Assembly: GCF_051958935.1 (NCBI RefSeq)
Contig: NZ_JBQCFP010000023.1
Span: 69,924-133,923, forward strand
Length of the DNA stretch: 64,000 nt
Direction of reading: 5' to 3'
Source of the DNA: Dokdonella_A sp051958935
Lineage (GTDB): Bacteria > Pseudomonadota > Gammaproteobacteria > Xanthomonadales > Rhodanobacteraceae
Shown here: positions 25,412 through 34,782 of the stretch, in pieces
Layout of the letters: the number at the start of each line of letters is the position of its first letter
Numbering within the stretch: position 1 is the stretch's first letter
Notes under the pieces: model-generated
Databases searched by the model: none
The model's input: only the letters and a program-made list of their open reading frames with translations
What the model was told of the DNA's origin: nothing
Translations under genes and position numbers: made by a program

Positions 25412-26467
25412 TCAGACGACGAGCGGTTCCGGCTCGAGTTCGACGCCGAAGCGCTCGCGCACGCCCGCGCGCACGCGCTCGGCCAATGCCCAGAGCGCGG
25501 CGCCACTCGCATGGCCGCGATTGACCAGCACCAGCGCATGCTGGTCGGACACGGCCGCATCGCCCTCGCGCAGCCCCTTGTAGCCGCAGGCCTCGATCAG
25601 CCACGCGGCAGAGAGCTTGCTGCGGTCGCCGGCGGGCCAGGCCGGCAGTGCCGGATGCGCCTCGCGCAGGGCGTCCGCATGGGCGCGTTCGACCAGCGGA
25701 TTCTTGAAGAAGCTGCCGGCATTGCCGAGCAGGGCCGGGTTCGGCAGCTTGCGCGTGCGGATGCGCGCGATCGCCTCGGCGACCGCCGGTGCACGCGGCT
25801 CGTCGATGCCCATCGCCGCGAGTTCCTCGCGCACGCCGGCATAGTCCAGGCGCAGCGGCCGCTCGCGCACGAGTTCGAATTCCACCGCGGTCACGATGTA
25901 GCGATCGCGCTCGCGCTTGAACACCGAGTCGCGGTAGCCGAACGCGCAGTCGGCGTTGGCGATTCGCACGAGTTGTCCGGCGTGGCGATCCCAGGCTTCG
26001 ACCGCGACGATGAACTCGCGCACCTCGGTGCCGTAGGCGCCTATGTTCTGGATCGGCGCGGCGCCGACCGTGCCGGGGATCAGCACGAGGTTCTCGAGGC
26101 CGGCGTAGCCGCGTGCGAGTGACCAGCGCACGAAATCGTTCCACGGTTCGCCGGCCTCGACGCGCACGTGCGTGCGGCCGCCGTCGTCGCCGAGCACGCG
26201 CACGCCATGCGCGGCGATCGCGAGCACGACGCCGGGCCAGTCGCGCGTGAACAGGACGTTGCTGCCTTCGCCGAGCACGAGCAGCGGCTGCGTGCGGAGC
26301 GCCGCATACCCGAACAACTCGCCGAGCGCGGCCGGCTTCCGTACATCGACGAGCATCCGTGCACGTGCCGCGACGTGGAACGTGTTGCGCCCGTGCAGCG
26401 AGGCGTTCTCGACGATCGTGTAGCCGTTGCCTTCGGCGATCGCGGCACCGACAGGATGGCCGCTCAT
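25412..26467 (-). CDS. murB: UDP-N-acetylenolpyruvoylglucosamine reductase
   Basis: This 351-residue protein is MurB type I. It has NTFHVAARARMLVDVR at the start, FAD-binding LVLGEGSNVLFTRDW, GLENLVLIPGTVGAAPIQNIGAYG, and the catalytic Ser in NAGSFFKNP. It reduces the enolpyruvyl group to make UDP-MurNAc in peptidoglycan synthesis. The start ATG overlaps the pyrD stop (ATGA), so I chose it instead of a start 11 codons upstream. It is expressed from the pyrD operon. Confidence 0.97.
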   Translation of the reverse strand: MSGHPVGAAIAEGNGYTIVENASLHGRNTFHVAARARMLVDVRKPAALGELFGYAALRTQPLLVLGEGSNVLFTRDWPGVVLAIAAHGVRVLGDDGGRTHVRVEAGEPWNDFVRWSLARGYAGLENLVLIPGTVGAAPIQNIGAYGTEVREFIVAVEAWDRHAGQLVRIANADCAFGYRDSVFKRERDRYIVTAVEFELVRERPLRLDYAGVREELAAMGIDEPRAPAVAEAIARIRTRKLPNPALLGNAGSFFKNPLVERAHADALREAHPALPAWPAGDRSKLSAAWLIEACGYKGLREGDAAVSDQHALVLVNRGHASGAALWALAERVRAGVRERFGVELEPEPLVV

Positions 26468-27504
26468 GCGCCATTTCCCCGGCGGATCGCCTCGACGCAT
26501 TCGCCGACGAGTGCCGGACCGCGATAGACCATGCCGGTGTAGAACTGGACGAGCGTGGCGCCCGCCGCGACCTTCGCCGCGGCATCCGCGCCGCGCAGGA
26601 TGCCGCCGACCCCGACCAGCGGGATGGCGTCACCGAGCCGCGCGCGCATGCCGCGCAGCACCTCGGTGGAGCGCGCGAACAGCGGAGCGCCGGACAGGCC
26701 GCCGGCCTCGTCGGCGTGGCGGTGGCCGGCGACCGCGCCGCGGTCGATCGTCGTATTGGTGCAGATGACGCCGTCGATGCGCGCAGCGCGCAGCACGTCG
26801 GCGATCGCATCGAGTTCAGCCTCGGCGAGGTCCGGTGCGATCTTCAGCAGCATCGGCTTGCGCCGCCCGTGCTGCGCACCGAGGCGCTCCTGCGCCTCGC
26901 GCAGGGCGCCGATGAAGCGCTTGAGCGTTTCCTCCTCCTGCAGGTCGCGCAGGCCATGCGTGTTCGGCGAGGAGATGTTCACGGTGACGTAGCTCGCGCG
27001 CGGGTACACACGCTCGAGGCAGTGCAGGTAGTCGTCGATCGCGCGCTCGTTCGGCGTATCCTTGTTCTTCCCGATGTTGATGCCGAGCACGCCGGTGTAG
27101 CGCGCCCGCTCGACGTTGCGCACCAGCGCGTCGACGCCGCCGTTGTTGAAGCCGAGGCGGTTGATGACCGCTTCGTGCTCGGGCAGGCGGAACATGCGCG
27201 GCTTGGGGTTGCCCGCCTGCGGCCGCGGCGTCGTCGTACCGACCTCGATGCAGCCGAAGCCGAGCGCGGCGAGCGCATCGACGTGCGCGCCGTTCTTGTC
27301 GAGCCCCGCGGCGAGGCCGACCGGGTTGTCGAAGCGCAGGCCGAACGCCTCGACCGGCAGCGATCGCGGCTTGCCCGCGAGCAGCGGGTTCGTGCCGGTG
27401 CGCCAGGCGGCCTCGATCGCCGCGAGCGCGAGGTCGTGTGCGCGCTCGGCGTCGAGGCAGAACAGGAACGGGCGGGCGAATGCGTACACGCCGGTGGTGT
27501 TCAA
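26464..27504 (-). CDS. pyrD: Dihydroorotate dehydrogenase (quinone), class 2
   Basis: This is a roughly 346-residue class 2 dihydroorotate dehydrogenase. It has a short N-terminal membrane-facing helix region (FARPFLFCLDAERAHDLALAA), a TIM-barrel start (FDNPVGLAAGLDKNG), GINIGKNKDTP, the active-site Ser in VNISSPNT, and the FMN site LVGVGGI. It makes orotate and passes electrons to quinone. No ATG is in the right place: a TTG at 27504 overlaps the TGA of the DUF4190 gene, and an in-frame GTG lies at 27489. Either could be the start. Confidence 0.95.
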   Translation of the reverse strand: MNTTGVYAFARPFLFCLDAERAHDLALAAIEAAWRTGTNPLLAGKPRSLPVEAFGLRFDNPVGLAAGLDKNGAHVDALAALGFGCIEVGTTTPRPQAGNPKPRMFRLPEHEAVINRLGFNNGGVDALVRNVERARYTGVLGINIGKNKDTPNERAIDDYLHCLERVYPRASYVTVNISSPNTHGLRDLQEEETLKRFIGALREAQERLGAQHGRRKPMLLKIAPDLAEAELDAIADVLRAARIDGVICTNTTIDRGAVAGHRHADEAGGLSGAPLFARSTEVLRGMRARLGDAIPLVGVGGILRGADAAAKVAAGATLVQFYTGMVYRGPALVGECVEAIRRGNGA

Positions 27505-27788
27505 TGCCAATGCGAGCCGAAGAATGCGAGGCCGCCGAAGAACAGCATGATCGCGATGAAGGCGAGCGCGAACAGCGCAAGATGGATCCAGCCGAGCACG
27601 AGACCGGCGATGGCCATGCCGTCGCCCTCGATCGCGCCGGGCGGGGCGCGACGGATTTCGCCGCGCGCGACGTGGCCGCAGACCACCGCGGCGATCGCAC
27701 CGAGGAAAGGCAGCCCGACCCAGCAGACGATGCCGAACACGAGACTGAGGACGGCCGTCGTGCTCGTACGCGAAGGAGTGGCATTCAT
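27501..27788 (-). CDS. DUF4190-type small membrane protein
   Basis: This 95-residue protein starts at ATG 27788. It has two hydrophobic helices (VLSLVFGIVCWVGLPFLGAIAAVV and GMAIAGLVLGWIHLALFALAF) around a GHVARGEIRR loop, the pattern of DUF4190 proteins. The function is unknown. Its stop overlaps the likely TTG start of pyrD, so it heads the DUF4190-pyrD-murB operon. Confidence 0.85.
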   Translation of the reverse strand: MNATPSRTSTTAVLSLVFGIVCWVGLPFLGAIAAVVCGHVARGEIRRAPPGAIEGDGMAIAGLVLGWIHLALFALAFIAIMLFFGGLAFFGSHWH

Positions 27789-27883
27789 GCGCAAAAAACC
27801 GGGACTGCGGCGCGCGAGCGGCGCCGGTGCGCAAGAGTAGTCACTCGCGCGTGGCGGTTCAACGCGCCGCGCGCCCGCGCCGA

Positions 27884-28378
27884 TCAATGCGCGGCGAGTT
27901 CCGGCGGCGGCGCGGGGAACTGCACGACCGGACCGGGCGGCCGCACGCCCGGCGGCAATGCCGCGGGCGCCTGCTTGCCGGCCGGGCCGAGCGCCTGCAC
28001 GAAGGCGTACAACGCCTCGAGATCGGCGTCGCTCATCGCGTTGACGGCCCAGTACGGCATCGGCGGACGCGCCTTGAACGTACGGGCGTACTGCTTGAAC
28101 GAGGCGAGGTCCATCGTCGCGAAGCGCAGGCGCAGGTTCGGCGCATAGGTCGTGCCCCATTCGCCCGACCAGCCGAGTTCGTCGCCGGTCAGCCATTGCG
28201 ATTCGGGCACCTGCCCGCCGCTCGCAGCGAAGCCCGGCGTGTGGCAATCGTTGCATCCGCCGATCATGGCGACGTAGCGGCCGTGCTGCACGAGGTCCTC
28301 GCGCGAGGCGGCGGCCAGCGTGGCGACGGCCGCGCTCGCGCTGAGCGCGACGGCGAGGGCAATGAAAAGCTTGTTCAT
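27884..28378 (-). CDS. Periplasmic c-type cytochrome, single heme
   Basis: This 164-residue protein has a signal peptide (MNKLFIALAVALSASAAVATLAAA) and one CxxCH heme site (C42, C45, H46 in GGCNDCHTPGF). A Pro-rich C-terminus (PPGVRPPGPVVQFPAPPPEL) follows helices with AMSDADLEALYAFVQAL, as in the cytochrome c fold. It probably carries electrons in the periplasm; partner unknown. The start at 28378 begins MNKLF; a longer frame adds Arg/Pro residues only. Confidence 0.9.
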   Translation of the reverse strand: MNKLFIALAVALSASAAVATLAAASREDLVQHGRYVAMIGGCNDCHTPGFAASGGQVPESQWLTGDELGWSGEWGTTYAPNLRLRFATMDLASFKQYARTFKARPPMPYWAVNAMSDADLEALYAFVQALGPAGKQAPAALPPGVRPPGPVVQFPAPPPELAAH

Positions 28379-28550
28379 CGGACGTCCCGGCGGCGCGGCG
28401 GAATGCCGCGCCTTCGTACGTCCCAATACGGGCGGCGGCGCGGATTCCTATCAGGCCAGCGACGGACCCGAACCCTCGAAGGCGCCGTGCCCCGGCTTTC
28501 GCCGGGACGAGGCCGTCATGGGAAACCGTGTGTTCCCATGTCGCCGCGGA

Positions 28551-30083
28551 TCAGAACTCGAACTTGATGCCCTGCGCGAGCGGCAGCGCGTCCGAATAGT
28601 TGATCGTGTTGGTCTGGCGGCGCATGTAGGCGCGCCACGCGTCGGAGCCGGATTCGCGGCCGCCGCCGGTCTCCTTCTCGCCGCCGAACGCGCCGCCGAT
28701 CTCGGCGCCCGAGGTGCCGATGTTGACGTTGGCGATGCCGCAGTCGGAACCCGCCGCACCGAGGAAGGCCTCGGCCGCCTTGAGGTTCTGCGTGAAGATC
28801 GACGACGACAGGCCTTGCGGCACCGCGTTCTGCATCGCGATCGCCTCGTCGAGCGATTTGAACTTCATCACGTACAGGATCGGCGCGAACGTCTCGTGTT
28901 GGACGATCGCGGCGTCGTTCGACAGGCCCGTGACGATCGTCGGCAGCACGAAGTTGCCCTTGCCCTCGATCGCCGCGCCGCCGGTCTCGACCTTGCCGCC
29001 GGCCGCCTTCGCCTGCGCGATCGCGTCGAGGTAGGCCTGCACCGCGTCGCGGCTGTTGAGCGGGCCCATGAGGTTCTTCGCGTCGGTCGGGTCGCCGATC
29101 TTCTTCTCGACCTGCTTGTAGGCGGCGACGAGCTTGGCGAGCACGTCGTCGTGGATCGACTCGTGCACGAACAGGCGACGCGTGGTGGTGCAGCGCTGGC
29201 CGGCGGTGCCTACCGCGCCGAACACGATCGCGGGGATCGCGAGCTTCAGGTCCGCCGTCTCGTCGACGATGATCGCGTTGTTGCCGCCGAGTTCGAGCAG
29301 CGAGCGGCCCATGCGCTGGGCGACGCGCTCGCCGACGATGCGGCCGATGCGGGTCGAGCCGGTGAAGCTGATCAGCGGCACGCGCTTGTCGTCGACGAAG
29401 GTCGAAGCGAGTTCGGTGCCGGCGTCGTTGAACAGGAAGAACAGGTCCGGGAAGCCACCCGCCTTCAGCGCGTCGTTGCAGATCTTCATCGCCGCGATCG
29501 CCGACAGCGGCGTCTTCGGCGACGGCTTCCAGATCGAGATGTCGCCGCACACGGCCGCGATGAAGCTGTTCCAGGCCCATACCGCGACCGGGAAGTTGAA
29601 CGCGGAGATGATGCCGACGAGGCCGAGCGGATGCCACTGCTCGTACATGCGATGGCCCGGGCGCTCGGAGTGCATCGTCAGGCCGTAGAGCTGGCGCGAC
29701 AGGCCGACCGCGAAGTCGCCGATGTCGATCATCTCCTGCACTTCACCGTCGCCTTCGGGCTTGGACTTGCCCATCTCGAGCGCGACGAGCGAGCCGAGCG
29801 CATCCTTGTGCGTGCGCAGCGCGTCGCTGCACAGGCGGATCGCCTCGCCTCGGCGCGGCGCCGGCGTGACGCGCCAGGTCGCGAACGCGGCCTGCGCGCG
29901 CTTGACGATCGTCTCGTAGTCGCTCGCGCTGGCCGAATGCACCTCGGCAATCACCTCGTTGGTGCTCGGGTTGATCGACTGCAGCAGGCCGGCATCGGTC
30001 GTCTTCGACCATTCGCCGTGGCCGAGGTAGGTGCCCGAATTGACCGGGTCGAGGCCGAGGGACTTGAGGATCTGCGCGGACAT
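28551..30083 (-). CDS. ALDH7-type aldehyde dehydrogenase (aminoadipate-semialdehyde dehydrogenase-like)
   Basis: This 510-residue NAD-dependent aldehyde dehydrogenase has the ALDH7 pattern: IISAFNFPVAVWAWNSFIA, LISFTGSTRIGRIVGERVA, catalytic Glu in LELGGNNAI, catalytic Cys in GTAGQRCTTTRRL, and C-terminal NTINYSDALPLAQGIKFEF. Members oxidise alpha-aminoadipic semialdehyde (piperideine-6-carboxylate), a lysine-degradation step, which fits the glutaryl-CoA dehydrogenase gene upstream in the window. A CCCGGC-TTTC-GCCGGG hairpin (28491-28506) lies just after its stop. Confidence 0.93.
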   Translation of the reverse strand: MSAQILKSLGLDPVNSGTYLGHGEWSKTTDAGLLQSINPSTNEVIAEVHSASASDYETIVKRAQAAFATWRVTPAPRRGEAIRLCSDALRTHKDALGSLVALEMGKSKPEGDGEVQEMIDIGDFAVGLSRQLYGLTMHSERPGHRMYEQWHPLGLVGIISAFNFPVAVWAWNSFIAAVCGDISIWKPSPKTPLSAIAAMKICNDALKAGGFPDLFFLFNDAGTELASTFVDDKRVPLISFTGSTRIGRIVGERVAQRMGRSLLELGGNNAIIVDETADLKLAIPAIVFGAVGTAGQRCTTTRRLFVHESIHDDVLAKLVAAYKQVEKKIGDPTDAKNLMGPLNSRDAVQAYLDAIAQAKAAGGKVETGGAAIEGKGNFVLPTIVTGLSNDAAIVQHETFAPILYVMKFKSLDEAIAMQNAVPQGLSSSIFTQNLKAAEAFLGAAGSDCGIANVNIGTSGAEIGGAFGGEKETGGGRESGSDAWRAYMRRQTNTINYSDALPLAQGIKFEF

Positions 30084-30132
30084 GGAGGCTCCAGAAAGGC
30101 GGGACGCGCCGGGGCGCGCGAAACCGCCGATT

Positions 30133-30200
30133 GTATCAGGACGGCGTATCAGGACGCGGATAGCAGGACGCGTGCGGGAAAATGCGGGCAGCAGGACGCG
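30133..30200. repeat. Short tandem repeats ending in CAGGACGCG
   Basis: Three roughly 13-nt units (GTATCAGGACGGC, GTATCAGGACGCG, GATAGCAGGACGCG) follow one another at 30133-30172, and a fourth GCAGGACGCG is at 30191-30200. They lie upstream of the ALDH7 gene and downstream of the dioxygenase stop on the minus strand. Function unknown; possibly slippage products. Confidence 0.7.
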
Positions 30201-30223
30201 CCCGACGCCGTCGGGGGAGACGG

Positions 30224-31042
<819 letters not shown>

Positions 31043-31147
31043 CGTCGATGGCCTCGTGTGCAAGCCGACGATATGGAGGCGCACGGCAGGTCCTGCAAGC
31101 GCACGGTAGGCCGCATCGGGCCGAGCCGCTACAATCGGCGGCCACGC

Positions 31148-31224
31148 GGCCCCGTAGCTCAGCTGGATAGAGCGCGCCCCTCCTAAGGGCGAGGTCGCCC
31201 GTTCGAATCGGGCCGGGGTCGCCA
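31148..31224 (+). tRNA. tRNA-Arg, anticodon CCT
   Basis: The 77-nt cloverleaf folds fully. The 7-bp acceptor stem is GGCCCCG with CGGGGTC (one G-U), the D stem is GCTC/GAGC, the anticodon stem is CGCCC/GGGCG, and the T stem is GCCCG/CGGGC with TTCGAAT loop. The discriminator G and encoded CCA end the gene. The anticodon CCT (31182-31184) reads AGG arginine codons. No integrase or repeat of its 3' end was seen nearby, so it is not used as an integration site in this window. Confidence 0.97.
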
Positions 31225-31384
31225 TCCATGGCGCGTGCTCGAGCGTCCGCTCGGCGACACCGCAATCGGACGACCCCCGCGATCCGCGTGGGATCGCCAG
31301 GCAAAAGCCTGAAACACGAAGCACACCGGGTACACGAAGCAGGGCCAGGAGAACGCACTCCCCTGGTTCCTCGAACGGTGAGAC

Positions 31385-32956
31385 TCAGTTCGGCGCGGCC
31401 TCGCCTGCGGGTGTGAAGGGCACGGGCGCGGACTCGTGCAGGGTGCGGCGCCAGGCGGCGAGTTTCGCTTCGATGCGTGCGCTCGTCGCGATCTGCGGCT
31501 CGGAGTGCAGGATCGGTTCGACGTCGCCGTCCGCGCCCGCCGCTGCCTTCGCCGTGGCTTTCGCATCGTTCTGGTCGGCGGTTTCCCAGGCGTCGACCGA
31601 GGTGCGCGCGAGATCGAACGCCTCCCGCAGGGACGTGGTCTTGTTCAGCGCCTCGGCGAGGAACGCCTTGCCGAAATAGGTGATGTCCGAATCGGCGCCG
31701 CAGCCGAACGAAGTGCGGTCGGCGCGCGCCGATGTCATCACCATCGTCGAATCGTCGCGCAGCGCGTCGAGGAAGCCGCCCGAATAGCAGGCGTTGACGA
31801 CGATGACCTTCCAGCGCATCGCCGGTGTCGTCTTCAGCGCGTCGACGATGTCGTCCGGGCCGATCTGGTTGAGCGGCAGCGGGTCGAGGTCGACCAGCAG
31901 CTGGTGGTCCTGCGAGCCGTGCGTGGTGAAGTACAGCAGCAACACGTCTTCGGCCGGATCCATCGTGCGGGCGATCGCCGCGAGCGAGCGCTGCAGGTTG
32001 GTCCAGGTCGCGAGCGGACGCGTCGTCACGGTCGCCGCGTTGTTCTCGAGCACCACCGTGCGGCCGGCGGCTCCGAAGCGCGCGGCGAACAAGGTCTCCA
32101 CGTACTCGGCTTCGTTGCGGAACACGTCCTCCTGCGCATCGCCGGCGAACGCGACGACGTAGAGGTCGATCTTGCCGGGTGTCTGCGGTTTCAGCTGCGC
32201 GAGCGCGGCGTCGAGCAGGGCGGGTTGCGCGTACATCGCCGCCTCGGCGTCGAAGTCGTTGTTCGCGCCGGCGACGCCCTCATCGGCCGGCTTCGTTTCC
32301 GTGGTCGCGTCCGCATCGGGGGCGTCGTTCGTCGCGGCCGCGGGCGCTGGCACGGGCACGCTGCGGATCAGTGCCGACTGCGGCAGCCACCACCACGCGG
32401 CGGCGCTGATCGCGTAGGCGAGCAGCGCGCTTGCGAGGGCGTGTCCGAGGCCGCGCGGTGCGAGCCAGTGCGCGAACACGAGCAGGACGAAGAACCACCA
32501 AGCGCGCGCGACGAGCTCGAGGAGGATCGCCCATCCGCCCTGCCCGTGCTCGACGAGATACGACGCGAGCTTGCCGAGCGGCCAATGCACGACGACCGCG
32601 GCCGCGAGCGTCGCGGCGAGCAGTACCGTCGCGATGCCCCAGACGGCCTCGCGGCGTGCCGCGCGCACGGCGAGCAGCCAAGCTGCGATCAGGGTCAGCA
32701 TCGAATCGCACAGCACGGTCAGCACGCCACCGGGCACGAGCACCCATGGCGGTGTCGTGCCGGCCATCTCGACCAGGATCGAGGTGAGCAGGTAGGTCGC
32801 GACGACCGCGACGAACATGCCGGCGTCGCCCGTCGTCGATGTCACGCGGGGATGGCGGAACAGGGTGGCGCGCAGGCCGTCGATGAGGATCGCGGGAAGT
32901 CGATGCACGGCAGACCGGACGCTGGGAGGTGGGGCCGTTCGCACGGCTCGCGCCAT
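31385..32956 (-). CDS. Membrane-anchored C13-family (legumain-type) cysteine peptidase
   Basis: This 523-residue protein has about five transmembrane segments in its first half (residues about 45-215, for example AVVATYLLTSILVEM), then a linker rich in Ala/Asp, then a C13 peptidase domain. The catalytic dyad is visible as H346 in FTTHGSQDHQ and C390 in VNACYSGGF, the HG and AC motifs of the C13/caspase clan CD. The substrate is unknown. Caspase-like (C14) is the alternative, but the NACYSGGF pattern favours C13. The start ATG at 32956 is one option; an in-frame GTG lies 12 codons later. No partner gene is obvious. Confidence 0.85.
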   Translation of the reverse strand: MARAVRTAPPPSVRSAVHRLPAILIDGLRATLFRHPRVTSTTGDAGMFVAVVATYLLTSILVEMAGTTPPWVLVPGGVLTVLCDSMLTLIAAWLLAVRAARREAVWGIATVLLAATLAAAVVVHWPLGKLASYLVEHGQGGWAILLELVARAWWFFVLLVFAHWLAPRGLGHALASALLAYAISAAAWWWLPQSALIRSVPVPAPAAATNDAPDADATTETKPADEGVAGANNDFDAEAAMYAQPALLDAALAQLKPQTPGKIDLYVVAFAGDAQEDVFRNEAEYVETLFAARFGAAGRTVVLENNAATVTTRPLATWTNLQRSLAAIARTMDPAEDVLLLYFTTHGSQDHQLLVDLDPLPLNQIGPDDIVDALKTTPAMRWKVIVVNACYSGGFLDALRDDSTMVMTSARADRTSFGCGADSDITYFGKAFLAEALNKTTSLREAFDLARTSVDAWETADQNDAKATAKAAAGADGDVEPILHSEPQIATSARIEAKLAAWRRTLHESAPVPFTPAGEAAPN

Positions 32957-33002
32957 TATCGATGCGCGCGCGTCGCCGCACCATCCCGCACGTCGCGCGG
33001 GA

Positions 33003-33683
33003 TCAACAATCGACCGCGTCGAAGTCGTTGACGCAGCGGTGCGCGCCGGCGGCGGGGCAGGCGCCGGGTGCGCGCGCGAGCAATGTCGTGCCGAGGCCGG
33101 CCGCGGCGGCAGCGTCGAGTTCCTCGACGATGTCGGAGAGGAACAGGATCGCAGCCGGAGGCTCGCCGATCGCACTCGCGATGCGCCGATAGGATTCGGC
33201 CTCGCGCTTGGGCCCGGTCTCCGTATCGAAATAGCCCGAGAAGCACGGCGTGAGGTCGCCGGCTTCGGTGTGCGCGAAGAACAGCCGCTGCGCCGGCACC
33301 GAACCCGACGAATAGACGTACAGCCGCTTGCCGGCGGCCTGCCACGCGCGCAGGCGCGCGGCGACCTCGGGGTAGACGTGCGCGCGGTACTCGCCGCTCG
33401 TGTAGCCGTCCTTCCAGATCATGCCCTGCAGGGCCTTCAGCGCGGTCGACTTGCGATCGGCATGGATCCAGCCGATGAGCAGCTCGATGAGCTCCTGCCG
33501 GCTCGCCGAGACGAGTCCGGCTTCCTTCGCCGCCTCGTGCAGCCAGTGCTGCACCTCGGGATCGTCTGCATGCGTCTCGATGAATGCCGGCAGGCGCTCG
33601 CGCGCGTACGGAAACAGCACGTCCTTGACGAAGCTGATCGAGCTCGTCGTGCCTTCGATGTCGGTGAGGATCGTCGTGATCAT
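33003..33683 (-). CDS. mtnC: Enolase-phosphatase E1, methionine salvage
   Basis: This 226-residue HAD-family protein has the DxE nucleophile motif TDIEGTTSS (D8, E10), YSSGSVPAQ, and an FLSDIVEELDAA C-terminal metal site, all diagnostic for MtnC. It enolises and dephosphorylates 2,3-diketo-5-methylthiopentyl-1-phosphate in the methionine salvage pathway. It is the last gene of the mtnB-mtnD-PH-mtnC run, 89 nt after the PH-domain gene, so probably in the same operon. Confidence 0.97.
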   Translation of the reverse strand: MITTILTDIEGTTSSISFVKDVLFPYARERLPAFIETHADDPEVQHWLHEAAKEAGLVSASRQELIELLIGWIHADRKSTALKALQGMIWKDGYTSGEYRAHVYPEVAARLRAWQAAGKRLYVYSSGSVPAQRLFFAHTEAGDLTPCFSGYFDTETGPKREAESYRRIASAIGEPPAAILFLSDIVEELDAAAAAGLGTTLLARAPGACPAAGAHRCVNDFDAVDC

Positions 33684-33772
33684 TCCGGTTCTTGATCCGC
33701 ATTCGTGGGAGCGGCTTCAGCCGCGCTGCTTTCGGATGCCCGCCGCCGCGACATGGGCGCGCCATGACGAAC

Positions 33773-34219
33773 CTACGACGCGTGCTCCGAAGGATGCCCG
33801 CGCGTCGCCTCGACGTTCGTCGCATATGCACTTTCGATCGCGCGCTTGGCCTCGAGCGGCGCACCGAGCCGCGTGAAGATCATCGCGGTTTCGCCGCGGC
33901 CGGTCAGCACGACATCGCCATAGCCGAACAGGCGGCCCCAGGCGCTCTGGCGCAGGTCGATCGTTTCGATCGAGGCGAGGCGCAGTTCCGTCGTCTCGCG
34001 GCTCATGATGCCGGTCTTGCGTACGACGCGGCGGTTCGTCACGCCTTGCTCGATCGAACGCAGGCGCAACCATTCGTACAGCGCGGCGAGCAGGGCGAGG
34101 CCGAGCGTCGGGATCGCGAGCAGCAGGAAGGCGATGAGCCGCCACTTCGCCGTCCAGTGCAGGTCGAAGCGCGCGACGATCGCCTCGCCGGGCGCGAGCG
34201 ACTCGTCCAGGTAGGCCAT
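33773..34219 (-). CDS. bPH2-type PH-domain membrane protein inside the mtn operon
   Basis: This 148-residue protein has a hydrophobic pair (WRLIAFLLLAIPTLGLALLAALYEW, about 27-51) and then a bacterial PH domain (YdbT/bPH2-like: VTNRRVVRKTGIMSRETTELRLASIETIDLRQS, ending FGYGDVVLTGRG). Its ATG overlaps the TAA stop of mtnD by one nucleotide (TAATG), so it is translated with it. It has no known place in methionine salvage. The unknown function and intercalated position are notable. Confidence 0.85.
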   Translation of the reverse strand: MAYLDESLAPGEAIVARFDLHWTAKWRLIAFLLLAIPTLGLALLAALYEWLRLRSIEQGVTNRRVVRKTGIMSRETTELRLASIETIDLRQSAWGRLFGYGDVVLTGRGETAMIFTRLGAPLEAKRAIESAYATNVEATRGHPSEHAS

Positions 34220-34782
34220 TAGGCTGCCTCGATCGGGCGCGGCGCCATCCGCGGGAAGCGGCCGGCGATCTCGTCGCCGGTGAAGTCGGCGACCCAGCCT
34301 TCCTTGTTGGTGAACAGGCGGATCGCGACGAAATAGGGCGACTCGCTCATGTCGAACCAGTGGCGTGTGCGGTCGGGCACGCCGATGAGGTCGCCGCTTT
34401 CGCACAATACCTCGTACACCCTGCCGTCGATGTGGAGGGTGAACTGGCCGGCGCCGGCGACGAAGAAGCGCACCTCGTCCTCGCTGTGCGTATGTTCGCT
34501 CAGGAACTTCCTGCGCAACGCAGCGCGGTCGGGGTGATCGGGCTGGAGGCTGATCACGTCGACCGACTGGTAGCCTTCCTCACGCATGAGCCGGTCGATG
34601 TCGCTGCGGTAGGCCGCGATGACTTCGTCCTGGCTCGCACCGGGAACGATCGGCTGCGACGCCTCCCATTGCTCGAAGCGGACGCCGACCGCAGCGAGTT
34701 CGCGGGCGATCGCCGCGTGCTCGGTGTGGGTCGCCAGCGGCGCGTCGGCGCGCGTGTCGTCGTAGATGCGCAGGCGGCTCAT
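34219..34782 (-). CDS. mtnD: Acireductone dioxygenase, methionine salvage
   Basis: This 187-residue cupin has the metal ligands of ARD: H97, H99, E103 (EHTHSEDEVRFF) and H141. With iron it yields ketomethylthiobutyrate and formate; with nickel it makes an off-pathway product plus CO. The ATG at 34782 overlaps the stop of mtnB by four nucleotides (ATGA), and the stop overlaps the PH gene start. Clearly part of mtnB-mtnD-PH-mtnC. Confidence 0.97.
   Translation of the reverse strand: MSRLRIYDDTRADAPLATHTEHAAIARELAAVGVRFEQWEASQPIVPGASQDEVIAAYRSDIDRLMREEGYQSVDVISLQPDHPDRAALRRKFLSEHTHSEDEVRFFVAGAGQFTLHIDGRVYEVLCESGDLIGVPDRTRHWFDMSESPYFVAIRLFTNKEGWVADFTGDEIAGRFPRMAPRPIEAA

Noticed and set aside
31148..31224. 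tRNA-Arg as a mobile-element integration site
   Set aside because: No integrase gene and no second copy of the tRNA 3' end were seen in the window.
31385..32956. Metacaspase (C14) assignment
   Set aside because: The spacing of the HG and NACYSGGF motifs fits C13 better, though both belong to clan CD and this is by eye only.
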